From: Pardosa pseudoannulata
Taxonomy: Eukaryota; Arthropoda; Arachnida; Araneae; Lycosidae
Assembly: GCA_032207245.1 (NCBI GenBank)
Contig: CM063500.1
Location: 39,103,740 to 39,167,739, forward strand
Reading direction: 5' to 3'
DNA: 64,000 bases
The notes beneath the pieces were generated by a model that was not told where the DNA came from, searched no databases, and worked only from the letters and a program-made list of their open reading frames with translations. Positions within the stretch are counted from its first letter, which is position 1. Every line of letters begins with the position of its first letter. Of this stretch, positions 52,501-62,690 are shown one piece after another. The position numbers and the translations under genes were made by a program.

Positions 52501-54801
52501 TTTAGTGACTTTTTGTTCTAAGATTTTGTTGGACGACAAATTATATTCTTCCCAACACATTTCAGCTTTTTGACAGAAATAAATACTGCCGTATTGGCTG
52601 TGGTGTTTATCTGCCTACACAGAGAAGTTTTATAACTTAGATATTCTTTTAAAGCTTCCTAGAAAATTTTTGGTGATAACAGTACTTCATGTACTAAAAG
52701 GTAAAAATCTACTACTTACTTTTCCCCATTGATGATTCATCAATCCATGGTTCGTCGTCATCGAAGTGTATGTCACCCCCGTAGGATCCATGTTCGTAAG
52801 GGAAAAAAGCGTGAGCTAATATATTTCCTCTTCCATCAAAAGGGTATCCATCTCCATGTGCACTTCTCCCAAACGCTATGATAAGGTCAGCATCCATGCT
52901 TTCGCGCGGTCGAAAGGACAATGGCGTCACATCAGCCCACAGCTGGAATGCCTTCGACAGCCTAGTTCGGGTTGTTTCTGCGTCCAACTCGCCGGGCCAG
53001 TTTGCAAGACTGAAAAATAAAATGAACTAATATAAATAAAAATTACTTATGTAGTAGTATTAGTATTCCATTTTTGTCTAATATTTCAATCCCAATGGTC
53101 TTATAACATTGAAGATTTAGGGTTCTACCATATTACAGTCGACATATGTCACTGGTGACTTCTGCGTCATAATGATGTCAGAGAGGGAAATTTATGGTAC
53201 CAAATTCCCATCTCTGTCAATTTTTGAAGTCATAATTGCAAATGAGATATGTCTCAGGCGACTTCCGCCTCATAATGACTTTAGAAGTCTCCAGAGATGA
53301 AGGGATTTTGTACCAAAAACTCCCCTTTCTGCCGCTTCATAATGACGAATTTTGAAGTCATTATGAAGCGAAAGTCGCCTGTGATATATCTCGACTCCAA
53401 TGTGCGAGCACCCTAAGAATCATAACCAGACAGTCGAAAATTTTCTAGATTTTCGTCCCATTCTTGTCAGATATTACTTTCATTAAATACAAGTTTTGAG
53501 AGCCGGGGTAGCTCAGTCGGCAAAGGCAACGATCTTGTTACTGGAGGATTGCGGGTTTGGGCTTCCAGCAGGACGAAAACCCACCTTTAATGGTGACTGA
53601 GGCAGGTAAAATATGTTAGGGGTCCCAATGTCCTCCAAATTCTCAAACGATATCTTTGGGGATGGCAAGCCAAGCTTGGGGTGTTCTACTTGGTCCCTGT
53701 TTATAAATTACTGGGACCCACTGTGCAAAGTCGTTTTTTCACCCTAGTGGTGTTCAAAAAACGAAAGGTGCACCTTTTGCCATAATTCGTGGGCCTCTGA
53801 CCCAAGTGTTTGGCTCGTCCAAATGGCATTAGAAACAGCAACAACAAATCTTCTACCTTCCTTTAGCATTTTGTAGTTTTTACAATATATAATCAAGAAC
53901 ACCTGCTACTTTGAAGACCTCCTACTCAGCATCATGGAGGTGAGGAGGAAGGTCTCCAACGACCTGTTCAGTTGTTAAGGAACTCAAGTGATTGAATCGT
54001 CTTGGACTCAAGGGGCTAAAATCTGAAGAAGGTGAGTGACTAAATGTTATGTTTATCAACCTGAGAGATCATTTCTCTTAATTTCATATTTCATTCCATG
54101 TCGAATCAAACGTATGATCTGCATTGGGTTGTTCGGGTTTTTCTCATCACTAAAACAAATACATGTTCAGCCCGTACAAGACCTTCAGAGACACAACTAG
54201 AGAAGTAAATGAGGACACAGTTCCTTCACTAATAGTGTTAATGGGGCAATTTGCAAGCAGATGAAAAAATCTACAGCCTTCTCCTGAGCAACAAAATGTC
54301 CTTTGTCTTTTACCATTTGAATAAAACAACGTTTTAGATCATCTTAAGTTTTGAAATAGATCTTCGTTCTTCCAGGAGAATTGATGAACATCCTTCTCAC
54401 CTCACAGTTGGAATAAAATCTTTATATATAGTTTGCATTCTTGAATGCACCTTTCTTTTATTAAAATTACTTAACTGTATTCTAAAGAAATACACAACTT
54501 CCTGGATAAGGGAATAAAGAACCAATTCTTTGTATACTTACAAATAAGTGAGTGCCTTTTTCCTCCACGCACCCGATCCTATTATGTACCTCTTCTGCCT
54601 GTGGCTCTTAATAACGTCAGGTACTCCGCAGCGAGGTGCCCTCGTCAGATTGAGTGTTGCCTCGTCCAGTTCTCCCGTCTCGGGCAGGCCACCGTATCTC
54701 TGCATCTCTTGAACGGCTTTCTTGAAACCTTCAGCTGTGTATAAGGCATCGGCAGAATTCGGTCCGCTCTCGATGTAGCCAAAACGCTTCATGAAATCTT
54801 C
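35523..54801 (-). CDS. Mmp: Matrix metalloproteinase (MMP), 5' partial, 8 exons
   Basis: Secreted zinc endopeptidase that cuts extracellular-matrix proteins. Join on the minus strand: 54542-54801, 52720-53009, 48512-48679, 45099-45380, 43207-43373, 40847-40994, 37465-37725, 35523-35638; 1692 nt, 563 visible residues and a stop, all phases consistent. Domains: propeptide with cysteine switch PRCGVPD (Cys58); furin-type site RQKR (68-71); catalytic domain from about 72 with structural-zinc ligands His138, Asp140, His153 and His168; active site HEIGHSLGLAH (196-206, Glu197 catalytic); Met-turn Met214. Then an acidic and Thr/Pro linker (about 240-366) and a four-bladed hemopexin domain closed by Cys369-Cys561. 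There is no transmembrane segment and no obvious GPI signal after Cys561, so it is probably secreted. The exon with the signal peptide was not found upstream. The orthology group (Mmp1-like, Mmp2-like or MT-type) is undecided. Confidence 0.96.
35985..36150 (+). mobile_element. SINE family A copy
   Basis: aaacgatgactgaatggtta (A-box region), taggctcgaatgcc (B-box region), ggcatggatgtagtagccac and gcaaaacagtagaccgaagc in family order. Confidence 0.75.
36267..36503. mobile_element. piggyBac MITE
   Basis: TTAA flanks both ends (36263-36266, 36504-36507). It starts cactagattgcccaaggaag and ends in the inverted partner cttccttgggcaatcctgtg. The whole 237 bp is a near-palindrome with about 100-base arms and no coding sequence. 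The TTAA target is diagnostic for piggyBac. Confidence 0.85.
37465..37725 (-). CDS. Mmp: MMP exon: hemopexin blades 2-3
   Basis: Acceptor ttctcttag, donor gtaaga, phase 1/1, 86 codons. Encodes VYWDFDGNQF, LDAAMVWAKNKKTYFFSG, LYWRYDE and QLDTAFTW, which are typical hemopexin-repeat motifs. Confidence 0.96.
38308..38440. mobile_element. Short palindromic element (aaccgcgatta family)
   Basis: gtctcgtcaaagtcgttta on the left pairs with taaacgactttggtgagac on the right, and ctaaccgcgattaatc pairs with ttaatcgcggttaac. The same family occurs at 49825-49945. Confidence 0.75.
38559..39768. mobile_element. DNA-transposon-like element related to 18313-18921
   Basis: The left end agggtgttttaacaaaacag..ggtacagctagaataatttc is an imperfect inverted match to the right end at 39705-39768 (gagaaatctggctgtgcaga..). 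The right end shares tctggctgtgcagagctt with the right arm of the 18.3 kb element. Both sit beside TA-rich tracts. Confidence 0.55.
39985..40054. repeat. (CA)n(TA)n microsatellite
   Basis: About 19 CA units followed by about 16 TA units. Confidence 0.97.
40487..40540. repeat. (TA)n microsatellite
   Basis: Perfect TA tract of about 54 bases. Confidence 0.97.
40847..40994 (-). CDS. Mmp: MMP exon: hemopexin blades 1-2
   Basis: Acceptor gtacatttcag, donor gtgaga. Enters in phase 0 and leaves in phase 1. Encodes YMWRLQERNEILRGYP, then GLPWNIRSIDAVYQRPDD and HIIFFT. Confidence 0.94.
40995..43206 (-). other. MMP intron 5
   Basis: Contains the fullest family B SINE (42705-42990). Otherwise AT-rich with nothing recognised. 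Confidence 0.65.
42705..42990 (+). mobile_element. tRNA-derived SINE (family B), fullest copy
   Basis: gtggcgttggggtagcactt (A-box) and ggttcaatccc (B-box) head a body with gctgggcaaggttgactcag, ccaagcatgcttgggaacta and cttggtctcggaaaaggaga. It ends in a gtttagtttagttttag tail. Confidence 0.8.
43207..43373 (-). CDS. Mmp: MMP exon: Thr/Pro hinge and start of hemopexin domain
   Basis: Acceptor tttctttcag, donor gtaagc. Enters in phase 1 and leaves in phase 0. Encodes a TTESSSTVTPTPTPTT hinge rich in possible O-glycosylation sites, then DLCEGSIDAASLIRGELFVF, with Cys369 opening the hemopexin domain. Confidence 0.92.
44115..44300 (+). mobile_element. SINE family A copy
   Basis: aaacgatggccgagtgagta (A-box region), gggggatcgaatccc (B-box region), ggcatggatgttcgaagcgt and cattattctttgtgtagcaa in order. 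Confidence 0.8.
44462..44632. mobile_element. Hairpin MITE
   Basis: ggattactctggacgttgc and gagtcggttcgaacgtt on the left pair with acgtgagaaccgacta and caaagtccagagtaagcc on the right, and tttgacgtcagct has an inverted partner agctgacgacaaa. About 165 bp in all. Confidence 0.7.
45099..45380 (-). CDS. Mmp: MMP exon: acidic, tyrosine-rich linker (phase 1/1)
   Basis: Acceptor ttctactcag, donor gtaatc, 93 whole codons. By my count it holds 28 Asp/Glu and 9 Tyr, with segments RRDDDDYQPRND, NDEDYSYP and NYGYEYEYPGITEEVY. Tyr next to acidic residues is the usual setting for tyrosine sulfation. The exon is symmetric, so skipping it would join the catalytic domain straight to the Thr/Pro hinge in frame. 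Such a block is not part of the standard MMP plan. Confidence 0.9.
45381..48511 (-). other. MMP intron 3
   Basis: Holds a hairpin-element copy (45505-45662) and an LTR-like patch ending ttttacgactgtagtcacca (about 45835-45985). The 86-residue frame at 47009-47269 has no recognisable domain. 48270-48360 contains a short gccgccatg..catggtgga inverted pair. Confidence 0.55.
45505..45662. mobile_element. Relative of the 33.4-33.8 kb interlaced element
   Basis: Shares aatgcccttcccactcattttc-type and gacaaacaataagctgccct, gaaattaaagccagaatcgt and cataagttgagatg words with 33470-33770. It starts gcgatttcatgca and ends tgtgaaatcgcc. Confidence 0.65.
48512..48679 (-). CDS. Mmp: MMP exon: zinc active site
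   Basis: Acceptor caaatttccag, donor gtaagt, phase 1/1, 55 codons. Encodes VAAHEIGHSLGLAHS (three His zinc ligands and catalytic Glu), the Met-turn GSIMFPYY and LDYDDIVAMYSLY, which closes the catalytic domain. Confidence 0.97.
49825..49945. mobile_element. Short palindromic element, second copy
   Basis: cagtcgtttaacggcaaac and cgcgattaaccgatgg on the left, with ctccgtttaaacagggatta and acgagaccggccct on the right. It is the same family as 38308-38440 but more diverged. Confidence 0.65.
50200..50375 (+). mobile_element. tRNA-derived SINE (family A), good copy
   Basis: gatagccgaatggttagagc (A-box) and ggattgaaatccc (B-box) are followed by ggtatggatattcgtagccg, ggccttaagcagtaggttcc and tagaccgtagtgttccaa. 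Confidence 0.8.
51745..51965 (-). mobile_element. SINE family C copy
   Basis: The minus strand carries the body words of family C (caaacaatacgtctggagat, ggcaag, ggtctctgcttctaaattac). Confidence 0.6.
52720..53009 (-). CDS. Mmp: MMP exon: catalytic domain, structural zinc and calcium sites
   Basis: Acceptor ttatttttcag, donor gtaagt. Encodes KAFQLWADVTPLSF, HGDGYPFDGRGNILAHAFFP and GGDIHFDDDEPW, the conserved metal-binding half of the MMP catalytic domain. Enters needing one base and leaves in phase 1. Confidence 0.97.
53121..53420. mobile_element. Foldback element, gcgacttctg family, third site
   Basis: Opens ctaccatattacagtcgaca, contains caggcgacttccgcctcata and ends gtcgcctgtgatatatctcg. 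It is made of two palindromic units, as at 28578-28957. Confidence 0.65.
53503..53850 (+). mobile_element. tRNA-derived SINE (family C), fullest copy
   Basis: ggggtagctcagtcggcaaa (A-box) and gcgggtttgggc (B-box), a body with ctcaaacgatatctttgggg and ggtccctgtttataaattac, and a 3' end with ggcattagaaacagcaacaacaa-like sequence. It lies in MMP intron 1. Confidence 0.8.
54542..54801 (-). CDS. Mmp: MMP exon: propeptide with cysteine switch and furin site
   Basis: Acceptor cgtctcgtcatag, donor gtaagt. It starts in phase 0 and encodes EDFMKRFGYIESG, GLPETGELDEATL, PRCGVPD and SHRQKRYI. The Met at residue 4 is internal to the propeptide; the true start is in an upstream exon not identified here. 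Confidence 0.95.
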
Positions 54802-55889
54802 CTATGACGAGACGAAAAAAAATGCTTTAATAATATTTTGACATTTTCGTCCAATATCATATGTCACACACACACTCACACTCACATGTAATATATCAAA
54901 ATAGTTACACTTAAAATGTCTCATTAGGATTCTCATTTTCCCTTTCTTATTTTTTCAAATCTGTTTTCCCAGCTGTCTAATATCTTATTAAAGTGAGTGT
55001 CAACGAATTATTTCAATCCATTAACCAAAGCTAACTCTGGAATAAATGCTAATTTCTGTCTACTCGCCCCATTTTTCAGCTGCCCTAGGCGAATGGCTCA
55101 CTTTTTTCAGTGATCTGAGTTCCTTTCTGACTATTATATACGCTGACTAAGCTGCTCTCTCGGGAATGTTCTCCGCGTCTCTCGCTGTGGGGTTCAACAA
55201 GTGTTTTTATGTATCATTCCATTCTCTGCTCTTTCCAGAAAAGTATGTCGTTTTCTGAGATCGTAAATGAAAGTTCCACATTGGACTCGCTGCTGTTTCA
55301 TTTCATAAAGTCATGATTGCCATATATTGTTTAGGACTTTCCTTGCCCAGCAAGGCCAGGCAATTAAAAATGATAGGGGTTTAATTTAACATGTGACCGG
55401 CGAGCCTAATTTCATCGTGTTGCATCTATATATATACAAAAAAAAAAAATTTCCAAACTGAAACTAATTAGAACCGCTATAGCTCAATTTAACAGCTAAA
55501 ATGACACTAAATTTGCTATGGTGATGGAGAACATGAAAAGTAGTATTTTGGGGTAAAAATAGCCAATCGCCGATAGAATTATTCCTCGTGTTATTTTAGC
55601 TTACCAAACCAAGAATTAGGATAAAATACTAGTACAGAGCAAAATGCCAATTCGTACTTTCGTATGCGACAACTGAGACTCGCCAGAGAGCGCATTATTG
55701 GTAAACTCCGGTATTTATCCTAATCGGTATAGTGCATTCACAATTCTTAGTGAGTTTAAAACTTGGTAGAAACTTCTACCCATACAGCATATGAAGTATC
55801 ATATAAGTATCATTAATGTTACAATTTTGCATCTACATAACATATCCGCAGATTCTTTCAAATACGTCCCACGGACGACCGATTATGAT

Positions 55890-55960
55890 GTAGCTTCCAC
55901 ACTATGGACAATTATTCACCTTTATGGTGAACAATTGGCCATAGTGTGGCCACCATACGC
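55890..55960. repeat. Short hairpin (ccacactatgg family)
   Basis: gcttccacactatggacaat pairs with attggccatagtgtggcca around a cacctttatggtg centre. The arms resemble the ends of the element nested in the copia LTR at 5418-5705. Confidence 0.7.
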
Positions 55961-56089
55961 TGGGCCACTAACTGTTATTCAAAAATCCGCAGAGAGACAG
56001 AGTGTTGAAATTTAATCGAGTTATGGTTAATTTTTGACTTATAATTTAGAAAGAGCCGTACTGGCTCACAGTATGAATAAAAAACAGTA

Positions 56090-56475
56090 TTATTACTGAT
56101 CTGAATACCCCCTTTGTTCGGAACACTAACGACCGAAATCAGCTGAATTGGGTGTGTAACCTTAACTGGAGTACTCAAGTAACCAGGACCGTATCTGACT
56201 CCCAGGTGTAAAAAGCCTAGAATTTTGCGACTCGGGGCTTTTCGACATTTTTTACGTGGGTGTTTTGACCTCGTGGAGGCTTCCGTGACTTTTGACTGGA
56301 GCCAGCTTTTTAGCAATTACGTTCGGGAGACTCATAAGGTCCGTTCATATAAGGAACGGCAGGGTCTCGGCCACCGAACGGGGGATAGATTAGGTTCGCG
56401 TTGCACCCTGGAAAAGCCTCCCCATCCTGTGAGAATATTTAATTCTTTTTTACGACTGTGATCATCGTGGATATG
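56090..56475 (+). mobile_element. Possible LTR fragment
   Basis: A GC-richer block ending ttttacgactgtgatcatcg, then gatatggtatcaaagcaaca, which looks like a retrotransposon primer-site region. A similar end (ttttacgactgtagtcacca) occurs near 45965. No second LTR was seen. Confidence 0.35.
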
Positions 56476-57617
56476 GTATCAAAGCAACAATCCTTTACAT
56501 TTCGAAATGTTTTCGGATATTAGAATCCCTTTGTATCTAGCCAGTATTTACTCCAGAAATAAAAGTTATATCTAATTCTGTTATGTCTGTGATCCTTCTT
56601 CATGCTATTTCTTGACTCAAGAACATTGAAGGCGTCACACTGAGAAGCTTCTTAAGTTTAGAGACCACTGGTCTAATCAATAGAAATTGCTTTCATCCTT
56701 TCCAAGGGCATTTATTACTCTTATGTTTTTTCCTCTAAAACTTCATTTGATAAATATGGGTTTTTAACTGTTCTGCAAAACCAACTGAGCAATAGAGTGT
56801 TAAAATTTACCCCAGTTAACTAGAAATTTTACTTATATATACTTTTTTTAATTATACTGAAGTGTAACTATATTTCAGTAAAAAAGTGGATTTTTTTTAC
56901 TATCTTATTCAATAATATTCCATTATTTGATAAGTAATTATCAGGCTTAAAATTTCTCCTGTAAAACTGTTTTTACTGCTGTGCCATTTACTAAAGGGAG
57001 AAATCGGTGCAAAATGTGGTTTTTTTCCCCTGAAAAGTTTTTGATTTTTTTCTTATATAGAATATATGGAGCATTTAATTATTGCCTAAAATCATAAAGC
57101 GTCTACCGTTTTAAATTCAAAGTTTTATGGCTTATTTATAGATAAAAATTCCTATCTAAAATATTGTATATATAGTAGCAAAACTAAATTATAAATAGCA
57201 GTACTTTTATCGTTCCCGTATTATTTGATTTTTCATATTGATCCTTCGATGTTCATTTGATTCCAGATTTGTTCCCATAGAACCAATGTTACTTTTTACC
57301 GCATTCATTAATGCCGGATTATTCATTGTCCCGCATCTATCGTCGAAAAATATCGGTATCGTCGTTTAGAAGTATCGTTACTGTAGAATTTAGGAGAACA
57401 AGGAAAATGAAATGAACAATTATATCACTAAAGCCCATTTTAGAAAATTAAATAAAAACAGCTTAATTTGGGACTGCTGAAAATTATGATTTATTCCAGG
57501 ACGATTGCATCAAATTCATTGACATAAACATTAAGAATTATCTGTCAGACAGTTCAAAGCAAAATTATTAAATAAAAGTCTTTTGTATTTTATGGAAATA
57601 AAATAAGTATATATAAC

Positions 57618-58113
57618 AGGGGTGTCTAAGCTCCTTGATAGTCTGAGCCATTTTTCAAAATTTGAAATTTTCCGCAAGCCGCAATTAAATACGTATTTAA
57701 AAGGTATGCAAAAAAAGGTATTAAAGATTTCTTTATAAAAATTATATTAAATGAATGTCATTTGAAAGTTCTTCGTCCTTTAATTTTTCAAGGAATTTTG
57801 TTGATGATTTTTTGCATTGGTGCGAATGTAATTTATAATGTGTTACACTGTTTTCATAACATCAGGATATTTTAAATATTTTGTGACGAGATGTTCTTGG
57901 TAAATCATGCTGTGAATTGGTATGAATTGTGGAATTTGAGAATCCTCACTTAAAAGGACAATAAGACCGATTTTTTTACCGAGCATTGCCGGAGCTCCAT
58001 CAGTTGTAATATTTTTTTTTTTAAATAGTAACACAAAAATGAAAAGGGAACTCGGGTGTATTTATCGAGAGCCACAAATAATCCTTCAAAGAGCCGCAGG
58101 GTGGCCACTCCCA
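57618..58113 (-). mobile_element. hAT transposon remnant
   Basis: Starts caggggtgtctaagctcctt with a degenerate inverted partner near 58100 (gtggccactcccaag). The minus strand from 58034 encodes ITTDGAPAMLGKKIGL and HSMIYQEHLVTKYLKYPDVM, a block typical of hAT/ZBED-type transposases. The rest is deleted. Confidence 0.7.
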
Positions 58114-58132
58114 AGATATAATATAGTAAGTA

Positions 58133-59267
58133 CCCTGTCTACCAATAAGTATTTGGATACCTATGCAAATGACGATATCTGCGGTCCTGAGATACATCGT
58201 ATAGGAAACAGCATCAGCATTAGTCGCATGCAAAATGCAGCTCAGTTCGGAGCTCTCTGATTTCGAGAAAGGTATAATTATCGGGTATCACAAATGTGGC
58301 CGATCCTTAAGGGACATATCTAGCGATCTGAAGTACCCAAAATCGACATTGGCTTATGTGATTAAGAAGTGGAAGGTGAGCGATGATTTGCCGGAATGTA
58401 TCCCGAGTCGGCAGGCCAACGAAACTGGGAGATACAGACCGACGAGTGTTGTCCAGAGAAATTAGGAAGAACCGCACCCAACCGATGGCCCTCATCCGCG
58501 AGAAGTTTTAACAGGCATCCGGCTGTATTGTTTCAGTGAATAACAGCAGTAAGGCAGCACATCTGCTCCAACCACACTGCTCAGTTAATGTGGTGCAAAG
58601 CACATCGAAATTGGACCGTAGATCAGTGGAAACGGATTCTTTGGAGCAAAGAATCAAGGTTTACCCTTTACCGTTCGGATGGCAGGGTCTGGGTCTGGCG
58701 TCTGCCTGGAGAACGTCTCCTTGCAGAATGCATTGTGCCAACAGTCAAGTTTGGCGGAGGTGGAATTATGGTTTGGGGGTGTTCCTCCTGGTATGGATTG
58801 GGACCCAAAATTGTGCAGTAGGCCGATGCCTACTGCACAATTTTGGATGACAATGCGCTTCCCTACTTTGTGGCAGTTTTACGGGTTGGACCCTTGTTAC
58901 TTTCAGGACGACAATGCCAGTTGTCATGTTTCGAGTTTAACCAAGGCTTGGTATGGTGCCAATGGAGTTCATCGAGTCGACTGGCCTGCCCAGAGTCCAG
59001 ACCTGAACTCTATCGAGAACCTCTAGGATGAGTTGAATCGCCTAATTAAGGTGTGCACGACACGTCCAAAATCGGTATTTGTATGTCTACTCCAAGCCGA
59101 GTAGAAGACAATACCACTAGCTGTAATATAAAGACTTGTGGAAAGTATGCCCCGGAGGGTTCACGCTGTAATTGCCTATCGGGGATGCTCTACTACTAAC
59201 TATTGATTTGGAATAAAGTTAGTTTTTCTTTTCTATCACAGGTATCCAAATACTTATTGGTAGACAG
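58133..59267 (+). mobile_element. Tc1-like transposon with broken transposase
   Basis: The ends ctgtctaccaataagtattt (left) and the exact inverted partner (right) lie beside TA. From 58235 the plus strand reads LSDFEKGIIIGYHKCGRSLR (helix-turn-helix), then WTVDQWKRILWSKESRFTL, VPTVKFGGGGIMVWGCSSWY, FQDDNASCHVSSLTKAWYG and DWPAQSPDLNSIENL. The pieces are spread over three frames, with frameshifts and stops, and DEL replaces the usual W..E end. The first catalytic Asp is not evident (WSKES where WSDES is usual), so it is inactive. Confidence 0.88.
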
Positions 59268-59730
59268 TATGTCTATGGACTTTTATGACACTTTTCACCA
59301 ACTCGTTTTTTATGAACACTTAGTTATAACGAATAAATATCGCGGTTCTTTCTCGTGCGTTATAAGCGAGTTCGACAGTACTTACTATATATTAAAAATA
59401 GAAATACTTTTTTATTCATATTTTCAATTTTAAACTGCCAAAAATATACCTTATATAAATATCGATTGATTTAACAGCATTTTCAAGAGCTCTTCAGACT
59501 GAGAAAACCGTTTTTCTTTCTTTTCCTTTACTGTTGTGGAAAAATTATATGACATCTAAAGGACACATCCGGACATACTGATCTGAACATTTTCTTAATT
59601 TATAATTGCCTTAAAATATTATCTTGTTTACGGAGGATTAAATTACGAGAAACCATTTGACAAGTAAGTTCCGCGTTCTAACGTTTTGAATGTATAACTA
59701 ATCATTGCTGTCTGTTGCAAGTTATAATGG

Positions 59731-60155
59731 AAATTGAATTTGAATTGAATGAAGGAGAAATCGATTAATGCCAAAGTTGAATGAATTATATGATATAATA
59801 TATGTATCTTAAGGGGGTTTCTAAGGCTATATATTGTTCACATTTCTTTCGGTATGCCTAGAAACCGTTATAAAATTTCTTATTTCTAAAAATATAAACC
59901 TCTAATTATTGCCTAAACTGCTGCTTTTGTAATTTTTAAAATTGAAATTGAATTTGAATTGAATGAAGAAGAAATCGATTAATGTCAAAGTTGACTGAAT
60001 TATATGTGATATAATATGCGTATCTTAGGGTTTTCAAGGGATGTATATTGTTCACATTTCTTTCAGTATGCCTAGAAACTGTTATAAAATTGCATATTTC
60101 TAAATATATAAACCTCTAATTTTTGCGTAAAATGCTGCTTTTGTAATTTTTAAAA
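59731..60155 (+). repeat. Tandem duplication, 214-bp unit
   Basis: aaattgaatttgaattgaat starts at 59731 and again at 59945. Each unit continues with aaatcgattaatg, tatgcctagaaac and gctgcttttgtaatttttaa. Confidence 0.9.
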
Positions 60156-60239
60156 TTAGTTGATGGTAATGTACATAATCATCTGGTAATGTATTGAATT
60201 ATAAACCTGTATGTTTAATCCCAGATATTTAATTTGTAA

Positions 60240-62440
60240 AACCTTCGTGCTTTCTTTGATTTTTATAGATGATGTGTATTTTGTATTATTAGCTACTGCG
60301 GTTGAAAATACTGTAAGCATTCCTAGAGGATGTAATTTATAGTAATAGTTATTTGTAATATGCTAACATTTTATGTTTTTGTTTTAAAATAAATTTATGT
60401 TAACATCTAAGTGCACATAATTTACTGCTGTTTACATAAATTAAGGGAAATTATTTTAATGTACTTACTAGTTAATTGTTTTTTAATGCATTTGGTATGC
60501 TTAAAAGTCGATTTAGAGAAATTTAGTCCTGAAAATATATAATAACAATTAATGCTAAATTCATAACAATTAAAAATCCCATTAGTATTTTAATATAAAT
60601 ATTCTCTTATACAATTATATCTGCATTGAAAATATGATACTCTGAAAATGATTATTTTCTACGTATGAAAATACGGTAAACATACCTAGATGATGTAATT
60701 TATAGTAATACTCATTTGTAATCTGTTAACATTTTATGTTTTTGTTTTAAAATAAATTTATGTTAACATCTGAGTGCACATAATTTACTGTTTGTTTACA
60801 TAAATTAAGGGAAATTATTTTAATGTACTTACTGGTTATGTGTTTTTTAGTGCATTTGATATGCTTAAAAGTCGAATTAGACAAGTTTAATCATGAAAAG
60901 ATATTATTACAATTAATACTCAATACATAACTATTAAAAATCCCATTAGTATTTTAATATAGATATTCCCTTATACAGTTATATCTGTATTAAAATACTT
61001 GGACACTGCTGCGGCTGAAAATACTGTAAACATACCTAGATAACGTAATTTACAGTAATACTCATTTGTAATCTGTTCACATTTTATGATTTTGTTTTAA
61101 AATACATTTATGCTAATGGCAGAATGCATATAATTTACTGATGGTTTACATAAATTAAGGGAAATTATTTTAGTGCATTTACTAGGTAATTATATCGTTT
61201 TTAATGCATTTTGGTATGACTAAATGTTGATTTAGACACGTTTAGTCCTGAAAATTTATAATAACAATTAATGCTAAATTCATAACAATTAAAAATCCCA
61301 TCAGTATCTTCATATAAATATTGCCTTATACAATTATATTTGTATTAAAAATATGATACTTTGACAATGATAATGATTATCTGATACGATTGAAAATACA
61401 GTAAACATACCTAGGTAACGTAATTTACAGAAATGCTCATTTATAATCTGTTAACATTTTATGTTTTTGTTTTAAAATAAAAATATGTTAATGTCTGAGT
61501 GCATATAATTTACTGTTGGTTTACATAAATTAAGGGAAAATATGTTAATGTACTAGTTAATTATATTGTTTTTTAATGCATCTGCTATACATAAAAGTCG
61601 ATTTTTAATAAGTTTAGTTATGAAAATATATAATTACATTTAATGCTCAATACATAACAATTAAAAGTCACATTAGTATTTTAATATAGATAATCCCTTA
61701 TACAATTATATCTGTATTGAAAATATGATATTTTGTCAATGATTATCTGCTGCGGTTGAAAATACTGTAAACATACATAGATAACGTAATTTATAGTAAT
61801 ACTCATTTATAATCTGTTAAAATTTTATGTTTTTGTTTTAAAATAAATTTATGTTAACATCTGAGTGCACATAATTTACTGTTGGTTTACATAAATTAAG
61901 GGAAATTATTTTAATGCACTTACTAGTTAATTATGTGTTTTTCAATGCATTTGGTGTGCTTAAAAGTCGATTTAGACAAGTTTAGTCATAAAAAGATATA
62001 ATAAAAATTAATGTTCAATACATAACAATTAAAAATCACATTAGTATTTAATTATAGACATTCCCTTATACAATTATATTTGTATTGAAAATATGCTACT
62101 TTGACAACGATTACCTGCGGTTAAAAATACTGTAAATATACCTAGATAAAGTAATTTACAGTAATACTCATTTGTAATCTGTTAATATTTTATTTTTTTT
62201 GTTTTAAAATAAATTTATGTTAATATCTGAGTGCATATAATCTACTGTTGATTTACATAGATTAAGGGAAATTATTTTAATGTACTTACTAGTTAATTAT
62301 ATTGTTTTTAATGTATTTGGTATGCATAAAAATCGATTTAGACATGAAAAGGTATAATAACAATTAAATATCACATTAGTATTTTAGTATAAATAATCCT
62401 TTATACAATTATATCTGTATTGAAAACATGGTATTTCGAC
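60240..62440 (+). repeat. Satellite array, about 360-bp unit, six copies
   Basis: The phrase tgaaaatactgtaaacatac (with small changes) starts at 60303, 60665, 61016, 61391, 61757 and 62122, giving periods of 351-375. Each unit contains attttatgtttttgttttaa, gtttacataaattaaggga, tgcttaaaagtcgattta and a tatacaattatatctgtat stretch in fixed order. Confidence 0.95.
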
Positions 62441-62514
62441 ATTGATTCCAATTGGGTTTTATTGATTTTATTTTTTAGTTGCATAACCCATTATAACAAC
62501 TGGCCCTTATCCTA

Positions 62515-62690
62515 TAGAATGATGTCCGAATGGGAAAGAACTGCTCCTCGATACCGAAGTTCGCGTGTTCGAATCCCGCTGATGACATGGATATTCATAG
62601 CCGTTCGGAATCGGCCTTAAGCATTAGGTCTTGGTTTCATTAGCCCTTGTGTAGCAAAACAGTAGACCGTAGCGCTCCAAACAAAACAAA
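62515..62690 (+). mobile_element. SINE family A copy
   Basis: gatgtccgaatgggaaagaa (A-box region), gcgtgttcgaatcccgctg (B-box region), catggatattcatagccgtt and gcaaaacagtagaccgtagc, ending in an aaacaaaacaaaacc tail. It lies just beyond the satellite array. Confidence 0.82.

Larger units (their letters stand above)
48680..52719 (-). other. MMP intron 2
   Basis: 4.0 kb with a palindromic element (49825-49945), a family A SINE (50200-50375) and a family C SINE (51745-51965). I see no exon. Confidence 0.65.

Noticed and set aside
53503..53580. Possible true tRNA gene
   Set aside because: The A and B boxes head a 350-bp SINE that recurs at other sites; the cloverleaf is not intact.
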